From Erythrocercus mccallii (lineage: Eukaryota > Chordata > Aves > Passeriformes > Dicruridae), in the NCBI GenBank assembly GCA_013397435.1, contig VZRG01000784.1, forward strand, positions 58,884 through 122,883: a stretch of 64,000 nt of DNA. The letters are read 5' to 3'. The notes under the pieces are model-generated. The model made no database searches and was not told the origin of the DNA. It worked only from the letters and a program-made list of their open reading frames with translations. Position 1 is the first letter of the stretch. Each line of letters starts with the position of its first letter. The translations under genes and the position numbers were made by a program. Shown piece after piece: positions 14,201-26,200 of the stretch.

Positions 14201-17200
14201 CATTACCATCTCAGTCAGTTACAGGATCTGCTTACTTGACAGCAGAGCTGGTCTAATAGTCATCCTCTCCTACTCCTTACATTTGCTGATTGCTGTAGTC
14301 ATCAATACAGTCCATTAGATCACCTAAAATTATTGGGATTGAAAAATCATCTCCTGAAAATTGAGAGCGAACTGGAGGTTAGTTTAATGCTCAATATTCT
14401 GCAGATGTTTAAAATTACATGAGAAGAATGCTAAGTGGCCAAACACAGAGGTGGGACTGAAAGGGTCAACAGGATTTTAACCTAGCTGTGTTGCTGCAAT
14501 GTGTGATGACATTCTCATAGGCATTGCTCATAGTTTAGCTTATAATGAATGTAGCAGTTTCCTGTGGAGTCAAACAGGTGAATTTCACACAAAGCCACGG
14601 TTCCTATTTTGTGGGAGGTTCTGCACTCTGCCCTAAGAGCACATAGTTCTGTGTGTGCTACATAAGAGTGGCTGCCCTGTTCCCCATGCACTCAGCACAT
14701 ACCCTTCTTTATCCCTCATTTTAAGATGGTGCATTTTTGCTTTTCGTGATCATCTTGTATAAATGCTACATCAGCTCTAACCACTTACTGCAGTTTCAAT
14801 TTACCCATTTTACAACTCTTTGTATTTCTTGAGTGAGGGGAGCCTTGTGGGAATCAGAGGAAGGAAATTTGGCATTCCAGGACTTTGGAAGAGGGGTAAA
14901 GCACACTTGATGTGCAGGAATCAAGACTATAATGTCTATCTTTGTTGTTTGCAGCTATTTGGGGTTTGGACTAAAAGCTGCAAGACTGGCAACGCTTGGA
15001 GCTTTGAATATGGAAGGTATGTTCACGTAGTAAAACATTCAAGATCTATGAAGAGATGCTTAGACTTAGCCTTGTGTCAGCAGCCCATTTCCTGTGTGTT
15101 TTCACTTCTGTATCTTGTGCTTTTCTGTGTTTCTGATGGTATATATTTGTCTGAAAACAGCTACCACTTGTTAAGGAGTTGTGAGACAGCTGCTTTTTCC
15201 TCTTTTTGAGATCAGCCAGCAGTGACACTCAAGTGCAAATTCCAGAAGTGTACACGTGGGAGCATACAAAAACATGGCTAGCCACAAACACACAGCTTTA
15301 CAAGCATCCACAGAAGCATCAGCAGCATGAATAGATCCTTTTCCTGAGGGTTGCTGCTTAGGCCAAACGCACTTCGTAGGCCCCTCTGCTCTGTGGTGTT
15401 CCCCAGATGTGTTGTGTGCACTGCCTAGTCTAGATGGAAGCCCACAAGCACATCACACACTCTAACTCACTAACTTGAGTGCATACTCACATTTCTGAGT
15501 CTTTCCAGTCTCTCACGCAGAGCTTGGGCCTTTTGTCTAGTCTCTGGCCGGGACCTGGGGTCTTTCCACCTTCTGATTCTTACTTGACAGCTAGATGGAC
15601 TTTTGATAATTACTGGAATGTACTCAAATCAAAAATAGTTGGGAATAGGGAATAAGAAGATAGGACAGACTGCAGAGATTGGTCACAAGGCTCAGACAGA
15701 AAAGCACACAGACTAGCTGCCTGCTTACTTGTGACTGTCTTCTTTTATAGTCCCCTCTGGTTTGCCATCCTTGCACTTCCTTGATCCCTTAATTCCTCCT
15801 CTTCCCAGCCATTGAGCCTTTCCCTAAGCATCGCATAGTAAATTTTGCTGTCCCACAGTCTGCCTCAAGCATTCTGTTAGAAGTTTGCTTTGTCTGTGAG
15901 ACCTGTGTGTGCAGCAATAATCATGTTTTCTTCTTATCAGTTACAGTATTTCTGGTTGAACCCTTCAAAGGTATATTCAGTGGATCCTGTAGTGGCCATT
16001 GATCTCTGTCTTAGGAAGTTTTGTCTTCATTGATCAGTTGCTCTGTTTGTCTTGGTTATCCGCTGTTATTAGGGTTTATGCATCTGTGTGTTTATTACCT
16101 CTCATTTCTTGTCTTTTTTGGTGAATAGCCATTATCCAGATACCCTTGTACCATTTATCCCATTAAGAAATTACAAGCCTGGCTGTTTGCAGGAAAAAAC
16201 AGACACAACTTTTTCAGACTTGTAATTAGTTAGTGCCACATGCATCAATTCAGATTTTTGTGCTTTTGCTTAAAGACTTTAATGAAGATCTTTCAGCCTT
16301 TTCTGGTTCTGTGTATTGATCTGTAGCTATGTTAAATTCTGTGCTTTCTGACTCTCCTCTCTGCTTTCATTCCAGTTGTGGATGGACAAATGTTCCGCAG
16401 TTCTTGTTTGCCAAAGCACTTGGAGGCAGAGTGGCACTTTGGGGGAGTGAAATATCGGTATGGTGGCAACAAAGAAGGTAAGTTAAGGAGACTGTTTCTT
16501 TTACAATAAGTCTTATCTCCAGAATGTGAATTTTTCCTTGTCAAATATTTCCTCAGTTAACTGATGATGATTGGGATATGAAGGATAGCTGTGCAGTTGT
16601 AGAGGATGACTTCTGAGAAATACAGATGAAAATCTGAAGCTGTAAGAGTAGCTGACCTGTACCCGCTCCTCTGACTGTGATCTCTTATTACAAATCAGAT
16701 CTTTATAGGAAATGTTGAGAATTACTTGTGCAAATAAGAGAGGTTTTTCTGAGGCTTTGAGCAAAGTGCAAAAATTCTGTCTGTGTTAGGATACAAACAT
16801 TTTGGCCTACTAGTTAATCTCTCTTGTGGAATGGTTTCTTAAGTCTCTAATATTAATGTTTCTAATGCTGCATAGAGAGCCTGAGTCTGCTGCCATCATA
16901 GACTTGAACAGGTTGGGGAACATGAGAGCTGAATTGCAGATTTGGTGTGTGTGGAGTGGGCTGGTAAAATTACAATGTGATGGGGAGAGAAAGCAAGGTT
17001 TTATCTAACTGGTGGCAGCAAATGTAGAAGATTCTGCTGACCACAGAACATGTCAATGGGAGTTTTGCCTGACATGGAAGTAGTTTGCGTGGCACTTCTT
17101 GCGTGTCACAAGCAATGATCTGCTCTAAACAGTTGCCTGCATGCAGCTGCCATGTTGGATTATGGAAGGGATATAAGCTCTTGTTCTGATGCTTTAATGT

Positions 17201-19621
17201 CTGCTGCTTTTATTTTTCATCCTGTTGCCACTACTTCTTCCATCTCTTGCATATGCTCTTTGGCTCACCCCATCTGTGTTCTTCCTGACAGGGGAAACAG
17301 GATTCAAGCCTTGCTACTTGGAAGTACTCAAGGTTGTCAATGGGAAACTTCACCAACCAGATGAGATTCGTGGAAGTTCCTTCTATGCCTTCTCCTATTA
17401 CTATGATCGAGCAGCTGACACCAACCTAATCGGTAAATTTGGGATAATCTACTACATGTGAGTATGTCAACCAGAAGGTAGACAGAGGAACCCGGATGGC
17501 TGGAGCCATGGGAAGCAGAGGAATGTTATTGAGAAAGAGGAGATAAACAAAATGCCTTGAGGGGATGACATTTATCTGTCACTGCAGTTTGGTATTCAGC
17601 ATATGAAATGTGCCCAGGCCTCTAGTTACACTTGCAGCTCTGTCTTCTGTTCCGAACAGGTCTCACTTCTAGTGCAGCATCACTGAGTTTCACTCTAGGG
17701 TCAACTTAGATAAAGAACTCAAATGCTGTCAGGTCTGTGATGATGTTTTCTCACATCTTTTTCAGATTATGAACACGGAGGTGTTTTGGAAGTGAGAGAT
17801 TTTGAAAGAAAAGCCAAAGAAGGTAATTGTCATGAGCTGGGAAACTGGTTTGGACAAGAAATAACAAAAATATGAATGTGTAGGCGGTACATAATGTGAC
17901 TTGGTAGAAAAGCAAATTTATTTAACCTTTATTTCACTTACACCTGTCATGTTACTTTTATTACTCAAAAACTAACTGATCCAGAAGACAATACTGATAG
18001 AGCAGTGAGGGGTTCGTGGCTTTACAGCTCTGTTCAGGAGAAGGCGATAGTTTATGTCACTACAAAAAAAAGTGAATTTGCTGTATCCTTCTGTCAAACT
18101 GCAACTCTGAGTTTAAGAGAGCACTGAATTCTGTAAATCTGTCACCTTAAATCCTATTTACTCTCTAACAAAATGGAGGGAGAGAAAGTAAAGGATTTTT
18201 AAGTCTGATAGCCTCTTCCGCATTCCTTTACCTCTCCTTGTCTTTTTTCTGAATGCTTTTTCTAATTTTGTACCTCCTCTGGATAAAGAGCTCCCACCTT
18301 GCTGGCTGCTGATGGCTAAAAGCAAGTTACCTCTGTACTGTGATCATTCTCATGAGAATGAGCAGACCATATTTTTCAACAGAAAATGCTTAATTACATA
18401 GTTCAGGACTGATTTTTTTTCTAAAATAAGGCCTAAATTTTAGTGATTTTTGAGTTAAACCTAATCTCCCTGGAAACTTGGATGATTTTGAATAGGAGGA
18501 TTAGGCTCTAAAATTTGAGTGTGGGTTGATCTTATTTTTTCCCTGGATAGTGAGAGAGCTTATTTCAAAGACTTGGTTAAGATGTTACCTAACATTATCA
18601 AACCACTTACTTAGCTTTAGAGCATCAGGAGATCAATTCTGTGATCCTGAACTAATTCTTCTCTATCTCATTTCAATAGTAGAAGGATGCTGCTCATCTT
18701 TCCTTAGAAGGAAGTGAACTCTGCTCTTGCTGCCAGTAGAACAAGGCAGTAACAGTAGGTCTAGAAAATGATGCTTAGTGTAAATACACTTCCCAGTCAC
18801 TGTCACCCTGACTACAGAATCTTGACTTAGCTTAGACCTCTTCCATTTCTTTGGACAAGTGTGGTTGGAAAAAATAAACTTCCATCCTAGAAGGTGGAAT
18901 CCATTACTGGAGCCATCCATGAAGAAAGGATGATGCTGTGTTCTTGAAAAAATAAGTAATCTGTTACCTGCCAGTTACAGTTGAACAGAGGCTCTTCAGA
19001 AGAGCTGTGTGGATTATGTTGCTGTAGTAAAAGATGTACTTATGACAGAGTTAAGAGGAAATGGGTGTACTATATGGTTTATACTCCAACATTGTGGAAC
19101 TGCTCTGTACCGTGTACCATGTGTCATGTATACCCACTAATAGAAGAGGGTGGCATGTTTTACTAAGCTTTGGCTTGAGTTCAGTTCAAATGTACAATGC
19201 GGATAAAAGCTCTTATTTTGCTGAGATCCTTTTTTTTTCTTTTTTCCTTCTCTAGTCTGCGATAACATGGAGAGGTACAACTCAGCCAGTCCTTTCCTCT
19301 GCATGGATCTCACTTACATCACTGCTTTATTAAAGGAAGGTTTTGGATTTAGGGATAACACAGTCTTACAGGTGAGAAAAAAGTTAAATCCCTATCAATT
19401 AACATGCATTAGTTCATTTTTCTGACTAATTATCTACTGAATCTTTCCAGATTTGTAACATGTAGTTGCTGTCATTTGTGCAACTTATGAATCTAGAGAA
19501 CTGTCAGGAACAATTTGTTTTTCTTCCTTTATAGTTGACAAAGAAAGTAAATGACATAGAGACAAGCTGGACTTTGGGTGCTACCTTTTACCTGCTGCAG
19601 TCTCTGGGGATGACCTATTGA
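5250..19621 (+). CDS. ENTPD5: Ectonucleoside triphosphate diphosphohydrolase 5 (ER UDPase/GDPase), 13 coding exons
   Basis: Exons: 5250-5466, 6672-6751, 8006-8149, 8496-8571, 10171-10206, 11046-11134, 13733-13812, 14955-15016, 16376-16477, 17292-17432, 17766-17822, 19256-19371, 19535-19621. All junctions are GT-AG and phases join, giving 428 residues, the same length as the human protein. Residues 1-22 are a hydrophobic signal peptide. The five apyrase-conserved regions of the GDA1/CD39 family are present: DAGSTGTR (54-61), KATAGLRLL (128-136), MDGSHEGILAW (167-177, with the likely catalytic Glu172), ILDLGGASTQ (197-206) and SFYAFSYYYDRA (325-336). N232-S-T is an N-glycosylation sequon. The family hydrolyses UDP and GDP in the ER lumen, removing the UDP made when UGGT reglucosylates misfolded glycoproteins; the soluble form can be secreted. 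No transmembrane segment is seen after the signal. The start is the ATG in good context (aacATGG); an upstream in-frame GTG at 5205 is not needed. The exon carrying the start opens at 5189 with 61 bases of 5' UTR. Confidence 0.96.
10171..10206 (+). CDS. ENTPD5: 36-nt micro-exon of ENTPD5 carrying part of apyrase region 3
   Basis: This is the shortest exon of the gene. It is flanked by a strong acceptor (T-rich tract, ctccttgcag) and a gtagtt donor. It encodes most of ILAWITVNFLT, the second half of apyrase-conserved region 3, immediately after the catalytic Glu on the previous exon. It is in phase 1 on both sides and its length is a multiple of three, so skipping would keep the frame but delete active-site residues. 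It lies between introns of about 1.6 kb and 0.84 kb, is too short to appear as an open frame, and was placed by the family alignment. Confidence 0.93.
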
Positions 19622-22585
19622 CCTGTGATACTGCTATGGACTTCAGCATTTCTGAAAGGCTGAAAAAGTAAATTGCAATCTCCAGATAACGTTGCTCAGC
19701 TGGGACTGGTCACAGAGCATAACATGGACCAAAGATACACGACAGATCTTTACCCTGGATTGGCACTGTGCCTACTGAGAGAATGATTTATGACTGCAAT
19801 TGCCATAAATGATTCAGAATCTGCCTTATGAAAGTCAAAAGGCCTAAAGTCCAGCAGAGAATATGCAAGGGGCTCAAAGCCAGCTTTCACCAGCAAGTTT
19901 GTTAGAAGCACAGAGTTCCTGGATGTGGCGGCAGACTACAGACACGTGACTTCCCCTACGCCCTTCTATTTTAAACATATATAACTTAAATTTGCTTATG
20001 AGATGTTAAATACAGAAATTAGAAATAGCATCAACAGTCATTCAGAGAAAAGTGAACAACTCTGGATGCTGCCAACCTCTGAGTTCCAAGAGTCCAGCTG
20101 CTAGCTTAGCAAATACGTGGCAAGAATATTCCAGTCTTTCAAGAAGGGCCTGCCATAAGTACACTTTGGGCTTGGTTTTGAGAAAGATGTTGGCTAAAAC
20201 AGTCATTTACGAAGCATTTTTTTTTGGCAGTAGGCATTTCCTAAGCAGAATGTGTGCCTGACTGTGTCAGTTTTGCTGCCCTTTACAAGTCTGTGCAGCT
20301 ACACCATACATCTGACTACCAGACTTGATAAATTTATTCATTTAGCATGTAGTCATAACACATAGCTGTGCTGGCACAACGAGACAGCAGTGCCAGCTAT
20401 TGAATCTCAACTGCCAGAAGAAGAGCTTGTAACATTCCACCCACAAGGAGATTGCAGTCAGAAGAAATGGCTGATCTGACAGCTCACTTTGCTGTGAGAG
20501 GCAGTTCTGTTTCTCTGCTCTCAGCAAGGCACACCCACAGCCTCTTCCCTGTGCTGCTGGTGCTCCTTGGGTTCTTGTGTGAACTGATTCAGGACACCTA
20601 ACCTGAGGTGGTGCACACCCAAGGGTCAAGTCTAGTGTCATCCCAAGCACAGCAGGCATGGCATAGCCCAGGGAGACCTGCTGGGCCAGCGAACGGTCTG
20701 AGCACCACAGTCCCTTTTGCTGAGTGACTCTAAGACTCTAATGGTTTCCCATTTGAAACCCATTCATTGCCCTAAGTAAAAACAGCTGTAGACATGTTTT
20801 TCACCCCATGAAATAATTGGCAGCTCCTACTGTCTTCTCTTCCCCAAGGAATATGTAAGGTACAGGTGAATTTACCTCACCAAAACAAAGAGGTATTACT
20901 CATGTGACTAAGAGAAACTTTTATCCACTGATGTCTTGGGCTGAACATTTCCGTTGGGCAGTTGCAGTTACCTGTTTGCTCTAAGACTCCTTTCCTCCTT
21001 CTGTCAAACCAAAGACTGCCCTCATGCTGCCTTCTCTGCAAACTGGATTTGAAAATAATTGGTAATTCCCAGCAAGGGGAGGAAGTAGTGCACTCATGTC
21101 TCCAGTGGTCTTGCCAAACAGTTTGGAGACTTAGAACTTTGCCTTACTGTGAACATTAGTCCTTTTCCTCTAGTTAGCAGTGCAAGTTTGCCTGTGGCTG
21201 ATTAAGCTACCCCTTTTCTCAGGTTTTACATCATGAGGGTTCAAGGTGTGCTTTTGAACAAGTGCAATCAGCAGCAAGAAGCCAAGGGTTGGGGGTGGAG
21301 CCATCCCTACTTATCCCATCACTGACACCTTGCCATAAATTCAGGCTGCTTTTTTGAAACAGGAAATGCTCATCTGTTTGAGATCCACATTGAGAAATTC
21401 CTCAGTGTCACACCAAAGTTCTGTTCCTTTCTCTCTAGGAGTTTCTGTTTGAACTGAAGAAAGTAATTGTGGCTTCTTCTCAACCATAAACATCTCTTAT
21501 TCCACTTCCTACTGTTGACAAAACTTGGTATATGTGTATTCTTTGGTCTGCAGAACAAGGTGCCTGCAAATGCATTCATTTTGTCTTCAGTGAGCACTTT
21601 TGCATTCTCAGAAAACACGAAGTAGGATGCAGTGGTTACTGGCCAGGCTGCGTTATCCCCAGAACGAGCTAATTTAATAATCCGGAAGTCATCTTCCAGT
21701 CTGAGCCAGTGTAGTGACAAACTCTTACTGGATCTCAGGACAAAGAGCTGTCAGCAGTGCGGCTGTGTTTTGAACAGGAAAGGAAGGTGGGATGCTGTAC
21801 CTAAGGAAGAAGCAGCAGCATTATCTACCCCCTGAACACACAATAGACCTGAGGAGGGCTCGAGGGCTGGGTTTTGTCTGAAGCAAGGAGGGGCTAGAAG
21901 AAGGGTACCATGCAGAGGAACTTGTTTTTTCTGCATTCTTTTCCTCAGACTCTGGTACTACAAATGCTAGGGGGGAGCATCTGCTTCCCAGTACCAAAGT
22001 TGCATTTACTCTGAATGCTCAGGGTCTTTATTTGTCAGTGGCACAATTCATTAACTGAAGCAGAACTGCTGCTTTCTATTACTGGCATGATCCTTCAGTT
22101 ATGGAAAAAACAAAAACTCTGCTAAAAGGTTTATTTTTGCAAGAAATTGCAGAATTGAGCCCCTGCTGTTTACATCTGAACCCAAGTAGGTGGGGGGATA
22201 TGGACAACCCAGTTAAGTCCTCACACTTACCCTAGTGCAATGAGATTATTTATTAACTAAACTAAAGAATAAGCAGCCTTTTAAGAGAAGAGCTCTACTT
22301 GCAGCCCTGATTTTTATCTCCTCCTTTGTAATGTCTTTTAGCCAGCTACTAATAAGAACTGCCTCATATGAGTGACTGCAGAAGCACAAGTAATGGCTTT
22401 CAGTTCAAAACTTACATTTCATTCTGTCTTGATGTTAATTTCTGATACTGTGTAAATCTTGCCTATGGGCACTGCTTTAACTTTGTGAGTGGCAAATATC
22501 TAGTGCAAGAGGCTGGTGTTTGGAACCTAAGACAAATATCTTGAATTGTCTATTTTAGTAATTAAAGCATTTTTAACAATATTCA
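19622..22585 (+). other. ENTPD5: ENTPD5 3' UTR
   Basis: The sequence after the TGA at 19619-19621 continues without another recognisable exon to a good polyadenylation site near 22.56-22.59 kb. That makes a 3' UTR of about 2.95 kb, long compared with the 1.29 kb coding region. Open frames inside it on both strands (for example 20342-20659 and 21370-21720) have no family resemblance and are treated as chance. An earlier poly(A) site could exist but none with both a canonical hexamer and a GU-rich tail stood out. Confidence 0.6.
22561..22566 (+). terminator. ENTPD5: ENTPD5 polyadenylation signal ATTAAA
   Basis: ATTAAA followed about 25 bases later by a GU-rich element (tgttgtggt). This is the best 3'-end signal after the ENTPD5 stop codon. 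A canonical AATAAA at 22689-22694 is a second candidate that would lengthen the transcript by about 125 bases. Confidence 0.6.
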
Positions 22586-22599
22586 TGATGTTGTGGTAT

Positions 22600-23100
22600 A
22601 GTTTTCTTTTCCTAGATATTATTGTTGCCTTGTATCTTTTCCATGGGGCCCTTAAGACTAGACAGTTCCATGAGAAACATCATTATTAAATAAAGCACCA
22701 AGAGAAAGGCAGGAAAAAGGATGAAAGAATGACAGAGTTTTAAAATGTATCTGCCACCATGCGTTTTCTCCCTCTGCTGCAACCACTCCTTCTGTCTGAG
22801 CTGAGGTGCCCAAGAACCCAGGAGTGACATTACAGCTCTAGAAATCATATCAGAAGAAACTGAAAGTAATTAAGCAGCAAAAGCTGTTAAAAATTAACCA
22901 GCAAATGGCAAAATTCAGCACTGTGTTTGCCAAAAGACAGTTGTTTGTACCCCAATCTTCAATTCAGGAGGCCCAAATTAAAAGCACGTTGTACATTTAG
23001 TTCTGTGGCTGAAGACAGTGTGGTACTATGGAAAGAAACCCTAAATCATCCTCTTGAGGAGGGCAAATGAAACATCTTTTGCGTAAACCAATGGATGATG
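22600..23100. other. Short intergenic gap between convergent ENTPD5 and COQ6
   Basis: Roughly 0.5 kb between the two inferred cleavage sites. It holds the alternative AATAAA at 22689-22694 (+). No exon, repeat or RNA gene is recognised. If the downstream hexamer is used, or if readthrough occurs, the two mRNAs would come within a few hundred bases of each other. Confidence 0.55.
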
Positions 23101-23124
23101 TAATACACAGCTCCATCCCTCAAC

Positions 23125-23130
23125 TTTATT
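23125..23130 (-). terminator. COQ6: COQ6 polyadenylation signal AATAAA
   Basis: The + strand TTTATT reads AATAAA on the - strand, about 90 bases after the COQ6 stop codon. It gives a very short 3' UTR, in contrast with the long UTR of the convergent ENTPD5. Confidence 0.7.
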
Positions 23131-23219
23131 GTAAATTAAAATAACAATTCAAAGATTCAAGTCCCTTATAAGGGCAATGCATTCATAGGTAAGCTGCTGA
23201 CAGGCAGACTGACAACAGA

Positions 23220-26200
23220 TCACTTGCTGGCAAAAGCCATGATTTGCTCCTAAAAGAGAAGAAAAAGAGAAGTAATTCATAAACATGTGTTCTAGAAAGA
23301 ACTTTTAGGCACCTTCCCTTTCATATAAATGAACAACAGTTCTTGGCCAGTCTATCTAGCCAAGAACCTATCTCTAGCAGAGAACCTATCCTTATGTCCT
23401 AGAAAATTAACAAAATTGGAGCATTCCTTTCTTTCCCAAGGAGCACAATACTGGTTTCACCAATGGGTTCGGTGCTCATAAAAATACGTCTTCATTTGGT
23501 TTTTCCTTTGAAACAGAGAGAAAAAAAAATTCTGAGCACTGAAGCAGCAGCATAGTCTTCCTGAATGAAGACACCATGTCAGTGCAGCTGCTCTGCCTTA
23601 GAAATTTACTGATTTTCAATTGAGGACGTGTCTCAGCTGTGACCATAACACAAAGGAAACAGGGCACCTGTGTTTAATATGGAGAATAAATGCAATAAAA
23701 ATTGAAATCCAGTAATGAGAATCTAATTTGCTGGTGCTTGGGAGCTTTGAGAGCAGAGGGCTTAAGGAACCTCATAAAAATCCAGCAGCTAGGTCAAGAG
23801 GGTGACGAGTTCAGGGAGATAGGCTGCAAACAGAGGCTCTGTGTTTAAGACAGAAACTCCTCACCACTGCCTTCCTTAGGTAATTTCCATTTTAGAGACT
23901 TCAACTTCTTCCATGAGGGAACAATTCACAAGGCAAAACAGCACAGAAACAGGAAAGTGTGGGCTGCACACTGCATCTATGAAGTCACCCAATGTCTTAG
24001 TGAAGATGTGTCTTCATAGGCCTGCTTTTTCTGTGCATTGCTGGAATACAAGTCAAGGTTTGACATTTTAATTCCATAGCAAAATACAGCCAAAGACTTC
24101 TGATGACCTCTAACTCCTAATTACTGATACAGAATATAAGACACTTAGATCTTTTATATTCCCTTGTGCTGCAGGAAAAAAAACCACATCGCTACCGAGC
24201 CATCAGTTATTTAGAAACTCCTCAGGCCCATTCAGGACACAAACCCCTTAGTTTGAACTAGTATTTTCCAAGCAAAAATGTTTCATTTAAAACAAACAAA
24301 GATATTTACATTTTGTGCATATTTCGTGAATAGCTTTGGACCATTCCTAACTGAAGTGAGATCCTTACTTTGACAGGAGGCAGGGCATTTGTTGCTTGCA
24401 ATCCCCATGTCCTCAGCAACACCAGAGGAGCCAGTGTGGTAGAGTACAGCCTTTTCAGCACATCAGTAGCAGCTATCAAGGAGACATTATGCCTCTGACG
24501 TTCTGTTTCAAACTTGAGGAGGTGTTTTAAAGAGCCTAGAAGAGATAATTGAATGCTTTTATTACACTTGATGTGCCACAAACAATTGTGCATCTTATCT
24601 GTAGAGCAGTTTCCTCTGGCAACTGAAAGAGAACAGAGAAGTGGTCCATCTCAATAAAGACCTTCCACCAGCTAGTGCTCTTCATCTCACTACATCTCTA
24701 ACTGCCATCCTGCAGAGCTTTATTTTTTTAAAGCAGTTTTAAGATTTGTGGGATGGAAATTGCATCCAAGAATCATGAACTGCTCCACAGCCAATGGACA
24801 TCAGAACAGCTTGCTTCAACAAAGCTGTCAAACACAAGACAGCAGGATGCTTAATCAGAGGTACTGCAGCAAAGGCCTGGAAGACTAATCCTCTTACTGC
24901 CACTGCATTGGCTTGGATCCTTACCCAGATCACTCCCATTGAAGGCTGCTGCACTGAGATGATGAGCTAAACATGCAATATCACCAAAGCCCAGGTTCAC
25001 TCCTTGTCCTGCAAGTGGGTGGACTCTGTGTGCTGCATCCCTGGAGCAAGAGAAGACAGAAATTTATTTCCCTTCTTGAAGAAAGCCACAGTGGCTGAGA
25101 AACCCCAGAAGGGATCAGTGTATAGCACTCTTCACCTCTTTGCAATGAACCACCTTAGAGCAGCATATGTGCTTTATCCAGTACCTCCTTGCATGCTATG
25201 CTGAACTACCTGACTGCCTCTCCAGTTCTAAGAAGCAAGACAAAGGGGAGGTAACAAAAAGCAGGTCTGAAAGGGAAAATTATAAAGACATGACTAGCCA
25301 AAGTCCTCTCAGCTCACATGCGGAACGGGCCTTTATGTTTTTTAAGTGACCTCAGCACAAGAGCTCTGTCAATGACACATTGCACAAACACAAAGTGGAC
25401 AGACATCATGAGTATAAAGGAGAGGTGGGATTATCACTGAATAGAAACAAAATCAAATTCTTCTATGAACAGAATTACCTGTAAAGCTCAAAGACAAACA
25501 TTGATATGGGAGTCACAAAGTTAGAGAAATTAAATGAAGTTTTGATATGAAATGCAAGATCATGTACTTTAGCAAGCTATAAAGCACAGAGTGCTCCCAA
25601 ACACAGCGTGGTTCACAGGTTGGAAAGATGAAAAGTGTACCACACAGAAGTGTAGCACAGCATCCAAGAATTACTAAAAGCTACCACCATACTGCAGGTG
25701 GGGCAGATGAGAAAGTACACGCAACCTTAGAATATAAGAAATGAGGTATTTTCCTGTTTGAATAGGCCACTGTACAAAAGTCTCTGACATCCCACATGGA
25801 GTAATTTTTGTCATTTGTGTTCAAGAGAGGTGAGTTTAAAACTCAACTGCACAGAATGGCTGGTACAATGTAAGGGACAGTACAAATCCAGCATGAGATA
25901 CTGGATTGTTTCACTGGACTGTACAAACCAGGAAAGGGAAATAATTATCTTTCAATTTACACAGCACAGATAATAGGCAGAAAGCTACTCATACAAAAGG
26001 ACATGAGAGCACACAGAACTAAAGACTCAGACCTGGGTAAAGTCCAATTGGAACTATATATTATTTCTAATATCCAATTTGTTGCCTGGGAGTTGCTATC
26101 CTCACATCATTTCTAACCACATGCCACCCGTTCACCCAAGGGCTACTACCACTGAGGGCCTTACCCGATAAGAGCCACGCGGTGCTGGACATACTCTGTT

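Noticed and set aside
20342..20659. 105-residue - strand open frame in the ENTPD5 3' UTR
   Set aside because: No homologous family recognised, no splice or promoter context, and it lies inside an apparently continuous UTR.
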